Of a stretch of DNA of 64,000 nt, positions 16,550 through 25,411 are shown piece after piece (within the stretch, counting starts at the first letter, position 1; the number at the start of each line of letters is the position of its first letter). The notes beneath the pieces are model-generated. The model saw only the letters and a program-made list of their open reading frames with translations, did no database searches and had not been told where the DNA came from. The stretch is from Glycocaulis abyssi. Its GTDB lineage: Bacteria > Pseudomonadota > Alphaproteobacteria > Caulobacterales > Maricaulaceae. Both the position numbers and the translations under genes were made by a program. Location of the stretch: positions 105,949 to 169,948 of the forward strand of contig NZ_CP163422.1 in NCBI RefSeq assembly GCF_041429775.1, written 5' to 3'.

Positions 16550-16860
16550 GTCTTGCTGCGCAAGACGAAATACACCTATTAAACCAATTGGTTAGAAGGT
16601 GGGGGCCATCTGGACCAAGGCGACAACGCCTTAAGGTTCGAATTGGACGTAATTCTGTATCGCCGTAATATCAATAACTTAGGATGGGCCGCGTGCGGCC
16701 CACATATGGGCCGGCCCCGGCCACCCCCAGGGCCGGTTGCGGCCATCCCCATATCAGCGGCGGTGTGTTGCCGCTAGACGAGTTGCGTCCCGGCAATCCC
16801 TATGCTTGAATGAAACCGTCTCAAGTCCCGCTGTCCTTACATAACCAGTAAGGGTGGCAA
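16550..16860. other. Candidate origin of transfer (oriT) and relaxosome operator region
   Basis: Immediately upstream of the RHH-coupling protein-relaxase operon, where R388 places its oriT. The region is dense in inverted repeats: GTCTTGC-TGC-GCAAGAC (16550-16566), the 12-bp palindrome AACCAATTGGTT (16582-16593), TGGGCCGC/GCGGCCCA (16685-16702), a long hairpin with ATATGGG/CCCATAT ends (16704-16754) and an inner CCGGCCC/GGGCCGG, AGCGGC/GCCGCT (16756-16775), CTTGA/TCAAG (16805-16825) and CCTTAC-N7-GTAAGG (16835-16853). On the minus strand CGTCT|AGCGG near 16776 resembles the GTCT|A cleavage core of R388-type sites. The function is inferred; the nick position is weakly supported. Confidence 0.55.
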
Positions 16861-16861
16861 T

Positions 16862-17227
16862 ATGACTAATCTCCCCGACCTTGATAGCGCGCCCAGAGTG
16901 CGCTTCCGTATCGATCCGGATCTTCTTCAGCAGCTTGATTATGGGGTTCTGTCAGGGCTAGCCGCTTCCCGGCCAGAGCTGATCCGAACCGCTATTCGAG
17001 AGCATCTAAACGGCGCGTCCGAACGCCGGGAAATGCTCAAAACCTTGCGCTGGCTGAGCTTCGCACTTATCGCCGCTCAAGTCGAAAACTGGCCCGATTC
17101 TCACAAGAAAGATGTGGTCCAGGCGGCCGTGAGAATGGGCGCCGATAACGTCCTCACGCCGCTCGAATTGTGTACCGCGATCAGCGCCCTCAATCCTGAA
17201 AAATGGATCGACGGGGAGGGCGCATAA
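16862..17227 (+). CDS. Ribbon-helix-helix relaxosome accessory protein (TrwA-like)
   Basis: 121 residues, the same length as TrwA of R388. The N-terminal third is a ribbon-helix-helix: strand RVRFRIDPDLLQQLDYG followed by helices with SGLAASRPELIRTAIREHLN. The rest is helical and probably mediates oligomerisation. Such proteins bind oriT, bend it, stimulate relaxase nicking and repress their own operon; inverted repeats CCTTAC-N7-GTAAGG and CTTGA-N11-TCAAG lie 9-57 bases before the start and are likely operators. Its stop overlaps the next start (TAATG at 17225-17229). Confidence 0.78.
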   Translation: MTNLPDLDSAPRVRFRIDPDLLQQLDYGVLSGLAASRPELIRTAIREHLNGASERREMLKTLRWLSFALIAAQVENWPDSHKKDVVQAAVRMGADNVLTPLELCTAISALNPEKWIDGEGA

Positions 17228-19410
17228 TGAGCCGTCACGACACCTCACTTGGCAGCAATGCCGCTCATTCCTCGTTCCTGCGAGGCGGTCAGGTCTTCAT
17301 CCATACGGCGCGCATGTCGCTCCAGATTCTGCGCCTCATGGCAGTGCTCTGCGTGATCACCACCATGGGCACCGCCTTCTACCTGATCACCCAGCGCGCA
17401 GATCCGGTCGACCAGCAAAACTGGATCACCGTAAACATGGCGCGCGTGAATACCGCCCTCGGTTCCAATCGCGAATATGCCGTCGCGCGCCATGACAGAA
17501 CCCATGTGCGTATGCCCGCAGACCGCATCCTGGCGGACCCCTATACGCGTCAGTCCGCCGACCGATTTGTCGCCTTCTCAAAGGGCTATATCTACAACGC
17601 CCTGGGAATTGGAGGTGCGCTCTTCCTCATCATGGCCGCCATCTTTATCGCGCACGGCCGGCGCCTCGGTTCAGATCGCACCATCCGCGGCGCGCTGCTC
17701 ATTACCGCCAAGGAGCTCACCCGGCGCATCAAGGCCTTCAATCGCCAGCAAGCCAAGCTCTACAAAGTCCGCAAATACAAGCCCTACGAGATTGCCGGAG
17801 TGCCTTATCCCTACCGGGCTGAGACCACCCATACGCTTCTGGCGGGCACTACCGGCTCGGGCAAAAGCCAGGTCATGCTTCGCCTGATGGAACAGATCCG
17901 CGAACGCGGAGACCGCGCCATCGTCTACGACAAAATGCGCACCTATGTGCCGCCATTCTACGATCCCGAACGCGGTGACCAGATCCTCAATCCACTCGAT
18001 CAACGCTGCGCCGGCTGGTCGCCCTTCGCAGACGCCCGCTCCCATGCAGACTTCCGCCAGATGGCCGTTGCCCTGATCCAGTCCAGAGGCAATGATTCAG
18101 ATCCTGTCTGGGCCGAATGGGCGCGCCTCTTTTTCACCGAAACCGCTTACAAGCTCCATCGCATGAACAAGCGCTCGGTGAGCGATCTCATGTACCTCCT
18201 GCTGCGTGCGCCCTTACGCGATGTGGCAGATTTTCTGGCCGATACCAATGCCGCCGCCACCATGGGCGCCGATACCCCCAAACAGTCCCAAGGCATCCGC
18301 GCAACGCTGCTCGCGAGCATGGCATCCATGCAGGCTCTGGCCGACAGCGAAGGCGATAAACCGGTCTTCTCCATCCGCAAATGGGTCGATGAAGACTCTC
18401 CCTCCTGCCTCTTCCTGACCTCACGTTCCGACCAGCACGAAACGATCCGGCCGCTCATAACCACATGGATGGAAGTCGCCCTGTCCGCCATCATGGCGCA
18501 AACCCGAGATCCTGATCGGACTATCTGGATCCTGCTTGATGAACTGCCGAGCCTCAACCAGCTGCCCTCACTCCAGGGTGGCCTAGCAGAAGGCCGTCAG
18601 TTCGGAGCCGCATTCGTGCTGGGCATTCAGCAGCTCTCGCAGCTGAAAAGCATCTACAAGGATGACATCGCCCATACGATCATGGGCCTTGCCCGCACCA
18701 AGATAATCCTGAACCTCCCGGACCCCGACACTGCCGAATACGCAGCCAGAACCATCGGCAAAACCGAAGTGCAACGCGCCCAACGCGGCGTTTCCTTTGG
18801 TGCGTCCAACGTGCGTGACGGGGCCTCCTATACCTTGCAGGACAAGCTCGACTTTCTGGTCCTGCCCGACCAGCTCATGCGCCTGCCCAACCTCTCTGGC
18901 TATATCGTCCCGGCCACAGACCTGCCCTCCGCTACGCTCTCGATCAAATACAGGGCGGCAAAAGAAAAACATCCCGGCTTCCTCGAACGCCACGACGACA
19001 CTAGCGAAATCGACTGGTCCACGGTGTTCATCAAGCGCCGCGCCAATGCCACGCCCGGGGCTGGGGAGGATTCCAACAGTACGGAGCCAAAATCTGCCGA
19101 CGCATCCGCTTCAGGCTCAAGTTCGGCGGTCGCCTCGGCTCTGCTATCAGAAGGTTCCCATCCGCCCGGTTCCACCGCTCAATCCAGCGACCATCAGGCT
19201 GGTTCAGACGAATCCGAGGGCCGCGAAGCACGTCAGGAATCTGCCCCGGCCGCGCAGCACGACGCGCAATATGCGAGCGCTTCAGCGGTCCTCGGGCAGG
19301 ATATGGAAGGAGCAGAACTCAACTCCCATTCCGAGTCCGATGCCCTGATCTATCAGCAGACGGCCGACCCGCTCGCCATGGTCATCCAGTCCGATGAGCC
19401 GGAGCGCTGA
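17227..19410 (+). CDS. traD: Type IV coupling protein (TrwB/TraD family)
   Basis: 727 residues from the ATG at 17227, which overlaps the previous stop; an 8-codon longer frame is discounted. Two membrane segments lie at about residues 30-55 and 122-145. Walker A is GTTGSGKS at 207-214 and Walker B is ILLDELPSL at about 433-441, with an arginine-rich motif near GLARTKIILNLPD. The C-terminal about 120 residues after the ATPase domain are Ser/Glu-rich and disordered, likely a specificity tail. It pumps the relaxase-DNA complex into the secretion channel at the inner membrane. TrwB is about 507 residues, so the long tail makes it closer to F TraD in size. Confidence 0.92.
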   Translation: MSRHDTSLGSNAAHSSFLRGGQVFIHTARMSLQILRLMAVLCVITTMGTAFYLITQRADPVDQQNWITVNMARVNTALGSNREYAVARHDRTHVRMPADRILADPYTRQSADRFVAFSKGYIYNALGIGGALFLIMAAIFIAHGRRLGSDRTIRGALLITAKELTRRIKAFNRQQAKLYKVRKYKPYEIAGVPYPYRAETTHTLLAGTTGSGKSQVMLRLMEQIRERGDRAIVYDKMRTYVPPFYDPERGDQILNPLDQRCAGWSPFADARSHADFRQMAVALIQSRGNDSDPVWAEWARLFFTETAYKLHRMNKRSVSDLMYLLLRAPLRDVADFLADTNAAATMGADTPKQSQGIRATLLASMASMQALADSEGDKPVFSIRKWVDEDSPSCLFLTSRSDQHETIRPLITTWMEVALSAIMAQTRDPDRTIWILLDELPSLNQLPSLQGGLAEGRQFGAAFVLGIQQLSQLKSIYKDDIAHTIMGLARTKIILNLPDPDTAEYAARTIGKTEVQRAQRGVSFGASNVRDGASYTLQDKLDFLVLPDQLMRLPNLSGYIVPATDLPSATLSIKYRAAKEKHPGFLERHDDTSEIDWSTVFIKRRANATPGAGEDSNSTEPKSADASASGSSSAVASALLSEGSHPPGSTAQSSDHQAGSDESEGREARQESAPAAQHDAQYASASAVLGQDMEGAELNSHSESDALIYQQTADPLAMVIQSDEPER

Positions 19411-19413
19411 TCC

Positions 19414-22371
19414 ATGCTGTCCGGTTCCAAAGACGGAGGCGGCCTGTCTGCCGAATACTACAGCGCCGACAACTATTATGCGGCCGATGAGGGCACAGGC
19501 GAAAGCTCGCAATGGTCGGGCAAAGGCGCCGATCGCCTCGGCCTGACCGGCAAAGTCGATAACGCCGCTTTCAATGGTCTGCGACAAGGCCAGCTTCCCG
19601 ATGGAACACCCCTCGATCCGTCCAGCAAGCAGAACTCTGTGGAACACTCCCCGCAAGCTGAAAAAGACGGCCCGGCCGGAAAGGAGCGCACCCCTGGCTG
19701 GGACATGACGTTCTCAGTACCCAAGTCGGTCTCCCTCATGGCGCTCGTCGGTAAGGATGAGCGCCTGATAAAAGCCGCTGAAAAGGCCGCCGCTACAGCC
19801 ATGGCCTATATGGAGTCCAACGCCACAACCCGCGTGCGCGAGGGCAGGGTGGTGCGTGAATTGAAGACCGCCAATCTGGTGACATCACGCTTCACCCAGC
19901 ACACATCTCGCAAAGGCGATCCCCAGCTCCACCTTCACAACTACATCCACAATCTCACCTGGAACCAGAACAAAGGCCAATGGCAGGCCGTTCATTCCCC
20001 GTCCCTGTTCGCGTCCAAAGAAGCGACCGACCGCATCTTCATGGCCAGTCTGCGCGAGGAAGCCCGTAAAGCCGGTTATGACGTCACGCCCGTAGATCCA
20101 CATGGAAACTGGGAAATCAAAGGCGTGCCCACGAAGGTCATGGAAGATTTTTCCAAGAGGCGCGCCGATATCGAACAGGCCGCGAAAGCCACGAACGCCC
20201 CCCTGAACCGCGCGACCATGGAACGCCTTGCTCTGATCACCCGCCCCACGAAGGATCAGAGCAAAATGCCCGGCAATAATACCGAGCGCTGGCGCGCCGA
20301 AGCCGGAGAGCGCAATACCCGCACCCTCGACGCGCTGGCCGGGCAGGCCCGGTTAAAAGCCACCACCATCAACCCGCTGCTCAATTCCAGACCCCTGCAG
20401 AACGCCGGCAAGGCCGTCCGCTCCTTTATCAATCTGCTCGATCCGCGCCCGGCCTGGCAGAAACCCGCCCAGGGCATTGACGGCAAAACAGCCCTCCAGC
20501 GAGCCATATCCCATACGACCGAAAACTCGGCCGTCATGCACAATAGCGATCTAATCACACGCGCTATCACCTTCTCCCATGGTGACACCTCACCCACCGA
20601 GATCCTGCAGGCTTATAGCGACGCCCTGAAATCCGGCGAGCTGGTCGAAGCGGAGAAATACAAGCCCGGCCACGTCACGACGTCTGACATCCTCAAGGCC
20701 GAACGCGACCTCATCAGTACCGTCAAGGACGCCTCGCCCAGCTGGACAGCGCTGGCGGGTCACGACGTGGCCGCACACGCTGAAGACCACGCACTGAGTA
20801 AAGACCAGAAGCAGGGCTTTCGCGCGATGCTGGACGGCACACAGCGCTATGCGCTCGTCCAGGGGTTTGCCGGCACCGGCAAGAGCTACATGGTCCAGGC
20901 CGCCCATGCCACGCTCCAGAAGCTAAGCCCGGACACGAAGCTTCTCGTACTTGCGCCCCTGCACCGTCAGGTCGAAGAGCTTCGCGACAAGGCCCACGCC
21001 ACATTGTCACAGGGTGGCAAGCCGCCCGCCAATTTCGAGGCGGCCACCATTGCCCGCTTCGTCACCGACATGCAGGCGCTGCAATCTGCCGGTAAAGACC
21101 TACCCGATATGTCCAACACCCATGTCGTCATCGATGAGGCCGGTCTCATGGGTAATAAAGACGCCCAGGCACTCGTCTCCATTCTCGAAAATGCCAATGC
21201 CGGCCGCGTCGTCATGATGGGCGACCCCAAGCAGAAATCCGCGCCCTCTGCAGGCGCGCCCTTTATCGCCATGCTCAAATCGGGCCTCAAATCAGCCCGG
21301 CTGGATTTTATCCAGCGCCAGAAAAGCGCCAATTACCTCCAGGCCGCACGCCTCGCCGCTACGGGAAAACCCGGACAGGCCCTCAAAGCTATCGGTTCCG
21401 CGCTGCTGGAAACTGGCAAGGACAGCATGGAGGCGCGCGCCGTGGCCGAGTGGAAGTCCTTACCCGGCGCGCTGCGCTCCAACGCCCTCATGGTCACCAC
21501 GACCCGCGCCCGACGTGACGAGATCAACGGGCTCATCCATGAAGCCCGCCTGAAAGACATCTCCCTGACACCAGACGAGCGCCTGAAAGGGGAGGGAACC
21601 ACCCACACCACACTCGTCTCGCTCAATCTCTCAAAAACCCAGCGCCGCCACGGTCTGGGGGTCCGCGAAAACCACGTCCTCGTCTTCAATCGCAATCTGC
21701 GCGCCATAGGCGTCACCAAAGGCGACCAGCTCAAAGTGCTCAAGGCAGATCCCCGGACCGGCCGGATGATCCTTCTCAAGGCCGATGGCACCAAGGTCCA
21801 GTATCAAGCGCCAGCCGATAAACACGCCCGGCCGCACTATGACGCCTTTCAGGAAAAATCCCTGTCCCTGCACGAAGGTGAAAAGCTCGTCTGGACGAAA
21901 TCCTTTCCCAAGCATGGCGACATCAAAGCCAATACCGACACCACCATAGTGCGCATCGACCGCAGCCACATCACGCTCCGCGACGATAAGGGCATCGAGC
22001 AGACCTTCGAGCGTACCGATCCGCGCCTCGCCCACCTCAATTACGGCTATGCGCACACGTCAGTGGCCGCGCAGGGTACGACCGCCAATCCCGTCATCGC
22101 CGTCACCGGCGCAGCCGATCGATATGCCGGCGACCAGGCCCACAACTATGTCGCTCTGACCCGCGTTGGCGGCCCGGACGCCAAAAACGAACACCTCGTT
22201 TATGTCACCGACGACAAGGCAAAGCTCACCCAACGCCTCAATATGAACCGGCCAATCCCGGATTCCGCGCTCGCGCACGTCAAAGCCGAACCTGCCAAGG
22301 AGCCGCCCGCTGAAGCAAAGCAGCCAGAACCGGCCCTGCAGCCCTCTCTCGATTTCTCCCGGGGCCGTTGA
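19414..22371 (+). CDS. traI: MobF relaxase-helicase (TrwC/TraI family)
   Basis: 985 residues, close to TrwC (966). The N-terminal relaxase domain has paired tyrosines at 15/16 and 21/22 as candidate nicking residues, GWDMTFSVPKSVS near 97-109, and the metal motif H163...H173-x-H175 (HTSRKGDPQLHLH). The helicase part has Walker A GFAGTGKS at 484-491, Walker B VIDEAGLMGNKDAQ near 570, and C-terminal HTSVAAQGTT and NYVALTRV motifs. It nicks oriT, stays on the 5' end and unwinds the plasmid during transfer. It is 3 bases after the coupling protein gene. The strict TrwC tyrosine spacing (18 and 26) is not kept. Confidence 0.93.
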   Translation: MLSGSKDGGGLSAEYYSADNYYAADEGTGESSQWSGKGADRLGLTGKVDNAAFNGLRQGQLPDGTPLDPSSKQNSVEHSPQAEKDGPAGKERTPGWDMTFSVPKSVSLMALVGKDERLIKAAEKAAATAMAYMESNATTRVREGRVVRELKTANLVTSRFTQHTSRKGDPQLHLHNYIHNLTWNQNKGQWQAVHSPSLFASKEATDRIFMASLREEARKAGYDVTPVDPHGNWEIKGVPTKVMEDFSKRRADIEQAAKATNAPLNRATMERLALITRPTKDQSKMPGNNTERWRAEAGERNTRTLDALAGQARLKATTINPLLNSRPLQNAGKAVRSFINLLDPRPAWQKPAQGIDGKTALQRAISHTTENSAVMHNSDLITRAITFSHGDTSPTEILQAYSDALKSGELVEAEKYKPGHVTTSDILKAERDLISTVKDASPSWTALAGHDVAAHAEDHALSKDQKQGFRAMLDGTQRYALVQGFAGTGKSYMVQAAHATLQKLSPDTKLLVLAPLHRQVEELRDKAHATLSQGGKPPANFEAATIARFVTDMQALQSAGKDLPDMSNTHVVIDEAGLMGNKDAQALVSILENANAGRVVMMGDPKQKSAPSAGAPFIAMLKSGLKSARLDFIQRQKSANYLQAARLAATGKPGQALKAIGSALLETGKDSMEARAVAEWKSLPGALRSNALMVTTTRARRDEINGLIHEARLKDISLTPDERLKGEGTTHTTLVSLNLSKTQRRHGLGVRENHVLVFNRNLRAIGVTKGDQLKVLKADPRTGRMILLKADGTKVQYQAPADKHARPHYDAFQEKSLSLHEGEKLVWTKSFPKHGDIKANTDTTIVRIDRSHITLRDDKGIEQTFERTDPRLAHLNYGYAHTSVAAQGTTANPVIAVTGAADRYAGDQAHNYVALTRVGGPDAKNEHLVYVTDDKAKLTQRLNMNRPIPDSALAHVKAEPAKEPPAEAKQPEPALQPSLDFSRGR

Positions 22372-22374
22372 TCC

Positions 22375-24063
22375 ATGGCCGTCCCGCCCGTCCTCGCGGC
22401 GTCCAGCCAGCTCATCAAGGCGGCCGATCAGGCCGCCCACAGCCGTGCAGCCATCAATCCTGACCAGCTGATACAGCTAGCAGCGCGTGAAACCCGCGCG
22501 GCAGGCATTAATGACATCCACCTGGAAGCCGCGCTCCATACCCTCATAGAGCGCGGCTATCTGCAACATTCCGCAGAAGAGGCAGGCCAGCTCGTCACCG
22601 ACCGGACACAGCGCTGGACAGACAGCTTTGCGCGAGCCCTGACCCATCCTGCCCACACCAATACGCAGATCCCGGCCCACATCGTCCGGTCAGGGCAGTT
22701 CAACCGTGCAGATCCGCTCAGCCAGCCTCAACGCTACACCATTATCGACGTTACCCGTTCCGGAGGTACGGACGCCACCTTGCGCGCCCTGACAGAGCCG
22801 AGGGTGAAAAGCACCCTCATCGAGCCCGATCACACTCACCAGTCCACACATCACCCTCGCATCGAAAGCCAGACCATGACCGGCTGGCTGCGCAATGCCG
22901 TCCAGTCCATCCATCGCATCGATCGCAACGCCCTTCCCACGTCGCAAGCCGTTCTGTTCGTCCGCGCCGACGCCCTGCAAAGCGCGCACCGTGCGCTGGC
23001 ACTCACCAACGCGGCCGACAAGCTCCACATTCCAAAAGTCATCATTCTGGCGGACCCTGCGCGCGACCACCCGGCAGATATACCTGCCCTTATGGCCGCC
23101 ATCCGCGCCGGCGCCGTTTCAAGCCTGGCAGCGCCCACGCGATTCAACGAGCCTCGCAATAGCGAAAACCTCTCCTCTCGCCTTCTCAATGCTGGCCCCA
23201 GACTGATCGACGCGAGAGGGGAGACTGCGTTCATGGCAGCGGCACGCCTCGCTCTTACAGAGTCCCGGCAGCTCTACGCGGCGACGCCCGACCACGCCCG
23301 CCAGCTCGACCTTGCCGCCGCGCATTCAGGGCAGACCTTCAGATCCGGCGCGGCCTCCCTTACCCAGCTCTACCCCATCAAGAGTCATCTGGCCGATACC
23401 AGAACCGGCGCAGGTTTGCGCGCGGACGATGTTCTAAGGCTCGATACAGGCCGTGACGGTGACCGGCCCACCCAGTTCACATTGAAAAGCCTCGATCCGC
23501 TCACCGGCCATCTCGTTGCCCAGGACCGTGACGGAAAACTGGCCACCTTCAATCTCAACACTCTCCACGATCAGGGTGTGCGCATTCAGGCTTTCTCAGC
23601 GGAAAAGCTCCCCATCAAACCGGGTGATCCGGCCCGCTACCATCAATCCGACTCACAGATCCCAGCGCTCATCAAATCTGTCTCGTCGGAAGGCATCGCT
23701 ATTAGCGCGGCCAATGGCCGGGAGCAGATACTTTCGAGCGCGCAGGCCCATCAGGCCCTGACCCTCGACCACACCACCTCGCGCATCGATCCTGGTAAGC
23801 CCAGCGTATCGGCCGCACTCAGCCATGACAGAGATCCGGCCGGACATTTCAGCCCTGGCGCCGCTGCCATGGCCGGAGCTAGATCCGGTCCATTCGCGGA
23901 AATGAAGGTGGCCACCGATAATGCCACCGCCATCACCCGCCAGTCTGCCAGCCTTCCCAAGGGCGCAGAAAAGGCCATGGAAGAGACGATGAACCATTCC
24001 CTGCAAGCCTCTCGCGACATGAACACTCCCTCGCGAGAACTCGATATGGGACGGGAGAAATAG
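22375..24063 (+). CDS. Unknown protein, possibly a degenerate relaxase-helicase partner
   Basis: 562 residues; starts 3 bases after the relaxase stop, same operon. No Walker A or B motif is present. Several stretches resemble the accessory parts of TraI-type helicases: an N-terminal helical region (INDIHLEAALHTLIERGYLQ), a central part with repeated RADALQSAHRALAL and YAATPDHARQLDLAAAHSGQTF, and a C-terminal beta-rich part with KPGDPARYHQSDSQ and IPALIKSVSSEGIAISAANGREQIL, like the oligonucleotide-wrapping subdomain of RecD-like helicases. F TraI has a second, inactive helicase domain; this could be that unit as a separate protein. The alternative is a relaxosome scaffold peculiar to this plasmid group. 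Confidence 0.5.
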   Translation: MAVPPVLAASSQLIKAADQAAHSRAAINPDQLIQLAARETRAAGINDIHLEAALHTLIERGYLQHSAEEAGQLVTDRTQRWTDSFARALTHPAHTNTQIPAHIVRSGQFNRADPLSQPQRYTIIDVTRSGGTDATLRALTEPRVKSTLIEPDHTHQSTHHPRIESQTMTGWLRNAVQSIHRIDRNALPTSQAVLFVRADALQSAHRALALTNAADKLHIPKVIILADPARDHPADIPALMAAIRAGAVSSLAAPTRFNEPRNSENLSSRLLNAGPRLIDARGETAFMAAARLALTESRQLYAATPDHARQLDLAAAHSGQTFRSGAASLTQLYPIKSHLADTRTGAGLRADDVLRLDTGRDGDRPTQFTLKSLDPLTGHLVAQDRDGKLATFNLNTLHDQGVRIQAFSAEKLPIKPGDPARYHQSDSQIPALIKSVSSEGIAISAANGREQILSSAQAHQALTLDHTTSRIDPGKPSVSAALSHDRDPAGHFSPGAAAMAGARSGPFAEMKVATDNATAITRQSASLPKGAEKAMEETMNHSLQASRDMNTPSRELDMGREK

Positions 24064-24065
24064 CT

Positions 24066-24950
24066 ATGACCGGTTTTCCAGAACCCATCACCATCATCGC
24101 GCTTGCCGCGCTGTTCCTGCTGGCACTGGCTGGTGTCTGGCTCGTACTTCCGCCCGCATGGCGCTTCCCACGGCCATCCAGACCCGCTCCCGACCCGCAA
24201 AAGCCCTCACCTCTGCCCGACCGGGAGATTGAGCCGGCTCACATATGGACAGAGAACGCCGCCCCGCTCGTCGCGCAGCTCATGGAATTACGCCCCGACC
24301 TCGCCTATCTCTGGGGGCCTCGCCTGGCCGATTTCCTTGGCGTCGAAGCACGCTATCGCGGCACCGGCAAAGCCATAGCGACAGATCTGCGCCTGCGTCA
24401 GACGCGTGTAGGCCTCGTGCTTATGGAGATCCCCACCATATCGCCCCTCGGAGTGCTCCTGATCGCCGGGCAGAATAACGAGGTTGCCATCTCACTCTTC
24501 GATCATCTCAAGCTGCCCTATGCCGAGGTTCACGCGCGGGACCCGAATGCCGTTGCCAAGGCTTTATCACTCTTCGGTCTCGAAGCGCCCATCACGCCTG
24601 CCACCTCACGAACTGCCCAGCCCACCAAACCGATATCTTCACAGGCTATGCCCGCAAGTGCCGACAGCCATGTTTCAGAGACCAGAAAACCTGCACGGCC
24701 GAAATCGACACGAAAGAGCAAGCAAGGGGACTCTTCCCAGCCCGAGGCGGCTTCTCAAAAGCCAGCTTCAAAACCGAAAGCAGAAAAGTCTGAGAGTCCC
24801 GCTCCCGAAACCATTCCCCTGCCACTGCACACGCGAGGGGAGGAACCTGAAGACATGTTCGCTGCGCGGTCCGACGAGCCGGTGCCGCCAGATCCAACGT
24901 CCAAGCGCCCCTCATTACCAGCAGCCGCCAATCGACCCGACATCGTTTAA
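24066..24950 (+). CDS. Membrane-anchored transfer-operon protein of unknown function
   Basis: 294 residues. One N-terminal membrane segment (about residues 10-32, ALAALFLLALAGVWLVL), then a soluble domain of about 120 residues (LMELRPDLAYLWGPRLADFLGVEARYRG and GVLLIAGQNNEVAISLFDHLKLPYAEVHARD), then a basic/Ser/Pro-rich disordered tail. The soluble part has the alternating strand-helix look of nuclease-like folds, with AGQNN and a later AEVHARD, but catalytic residues cannot be assigned. It follows the previous gene by 2 bases, closing the mobilisation operon. A role in docking the relaxosome at the membrane is a guess from topology and position. Confidence 0.55.
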   Translation: MTGFPEPITIIALAALFLLALAGVWLVLPPAWRFPRPSRPAPDPQKPSPLPDREIEPAHIWTENAAPLVAQLMELRPDLAYLWGPRLADFLGVEARYRGTGKAIATDLRLRQTRVGLVLMEIPTISPLGVLLIAGQNNEVAISLFDHLKLPYAEVHARDPNAVAKALSLFGLEAPITPATSRTAQPTKPISSQAMPASADSHVSETRKPARPKSTRKSKQGDSSQPEAASQKPASKPKAEKSESPAPETIPLPLHTRGEEPEDMFAARSDEPVPPDPTSKRPSLPAAANRPDIV

Positions 24951-24958
24951 TCTTGCCA

Positions 24959-24989
24959 TTTGGCGACCTTTGGGCTAGTTTGCGCCAAA
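24959..24989 (+). promoter_or_regulatory. Operator-like inverted repeat before the first Xre-RES module
   Basis: TTTGGCG (24959-24965) and CGCCAAA (24983-24989) form a perfect inverted repeat with a 17-base spacer, directly before the ribosome site of the antitoxin gene at 25001. Xre-type antitoxins of this family repress their own promoter through such repeats. Confidence 0.55.
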
Positions 24990-25000
24990 GGGAGATTTCG

Positions 25001-25411
25001 ATGCTTGAAGAACTACGGCGCACCGAGGCGGCACCAGATCGCCGGCGCATCACGGAAGACGAAGCTGGCGCACTCGCACGCGCGGCCGTCAATCTGTTCA
25101 GAAAATGGGAGCTGAACGACGCTGAGGCCCGCGAAATTCTCGGCGGCATGTCGCCTCGTACTTATTCCCGCTGGAAGCAGGGGGACACAGGCCGTATCGA
25201 CCGCGATCTGGCTACGCGGCTCTCATTGCTCATGGGTATCCACAAGGGCTTGCGATACCTCTTTACCGACCCCGCACGAGGCTATGCCTGGGTGAGAAAG
25301 CCCAATCAGGTCTTCGGAGGGCGCGCACCTGTCGAGATCATGGCGCAAGGCGATATCTTCTCACTCGCGCGCGTACGCGAGTATCTGGATGCCGAGCGCA
25401 GCGGCTGGTGA
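25001..25411 (+). CDS. Xre/MbcA/ParS-family antitoxin (module 1)
   Basis: 136 residues from the ATG at 25001 behind GGAG; a 16-codon extension would cover the operator and is rejected. Contains a helix-turn-helix (LNDAEAREILGGMSPRTYSRWKQGD, about residues 37-62) and the C-terminal MbcA/ParS/Xre toxin-binding domain (LSLLMGIHKGLRYLFTDPARGYAWVRKPNQVFGGRAPVEIM). The final residues are expected to plug the RES active site. Stop overlaps the toxin start (TGATG at 25409-25413), so the pair is translationally coupled with antitoxin first. Confidence 0.9.
   Translation: MLEELRRTEAAPDRRRITEDEAGALARAAVNLFRKWELNDAEAREILGGMSPRTYSRWKQGDTGRIDRDLATRLSLLMGIHKGLRYLFTDPARGYAWVRKPNQVFGGRAPVEIMAQGDIFSLARVREYLDAERSGW

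Noticed and set aside
16762..16771. F-plasmid-like nick core GGTGTGTTGC on the plus strand
   Set aside because: Polarity would send the transfer genes in first, against the gene layout; probably chance similarity within a hairpin loop.
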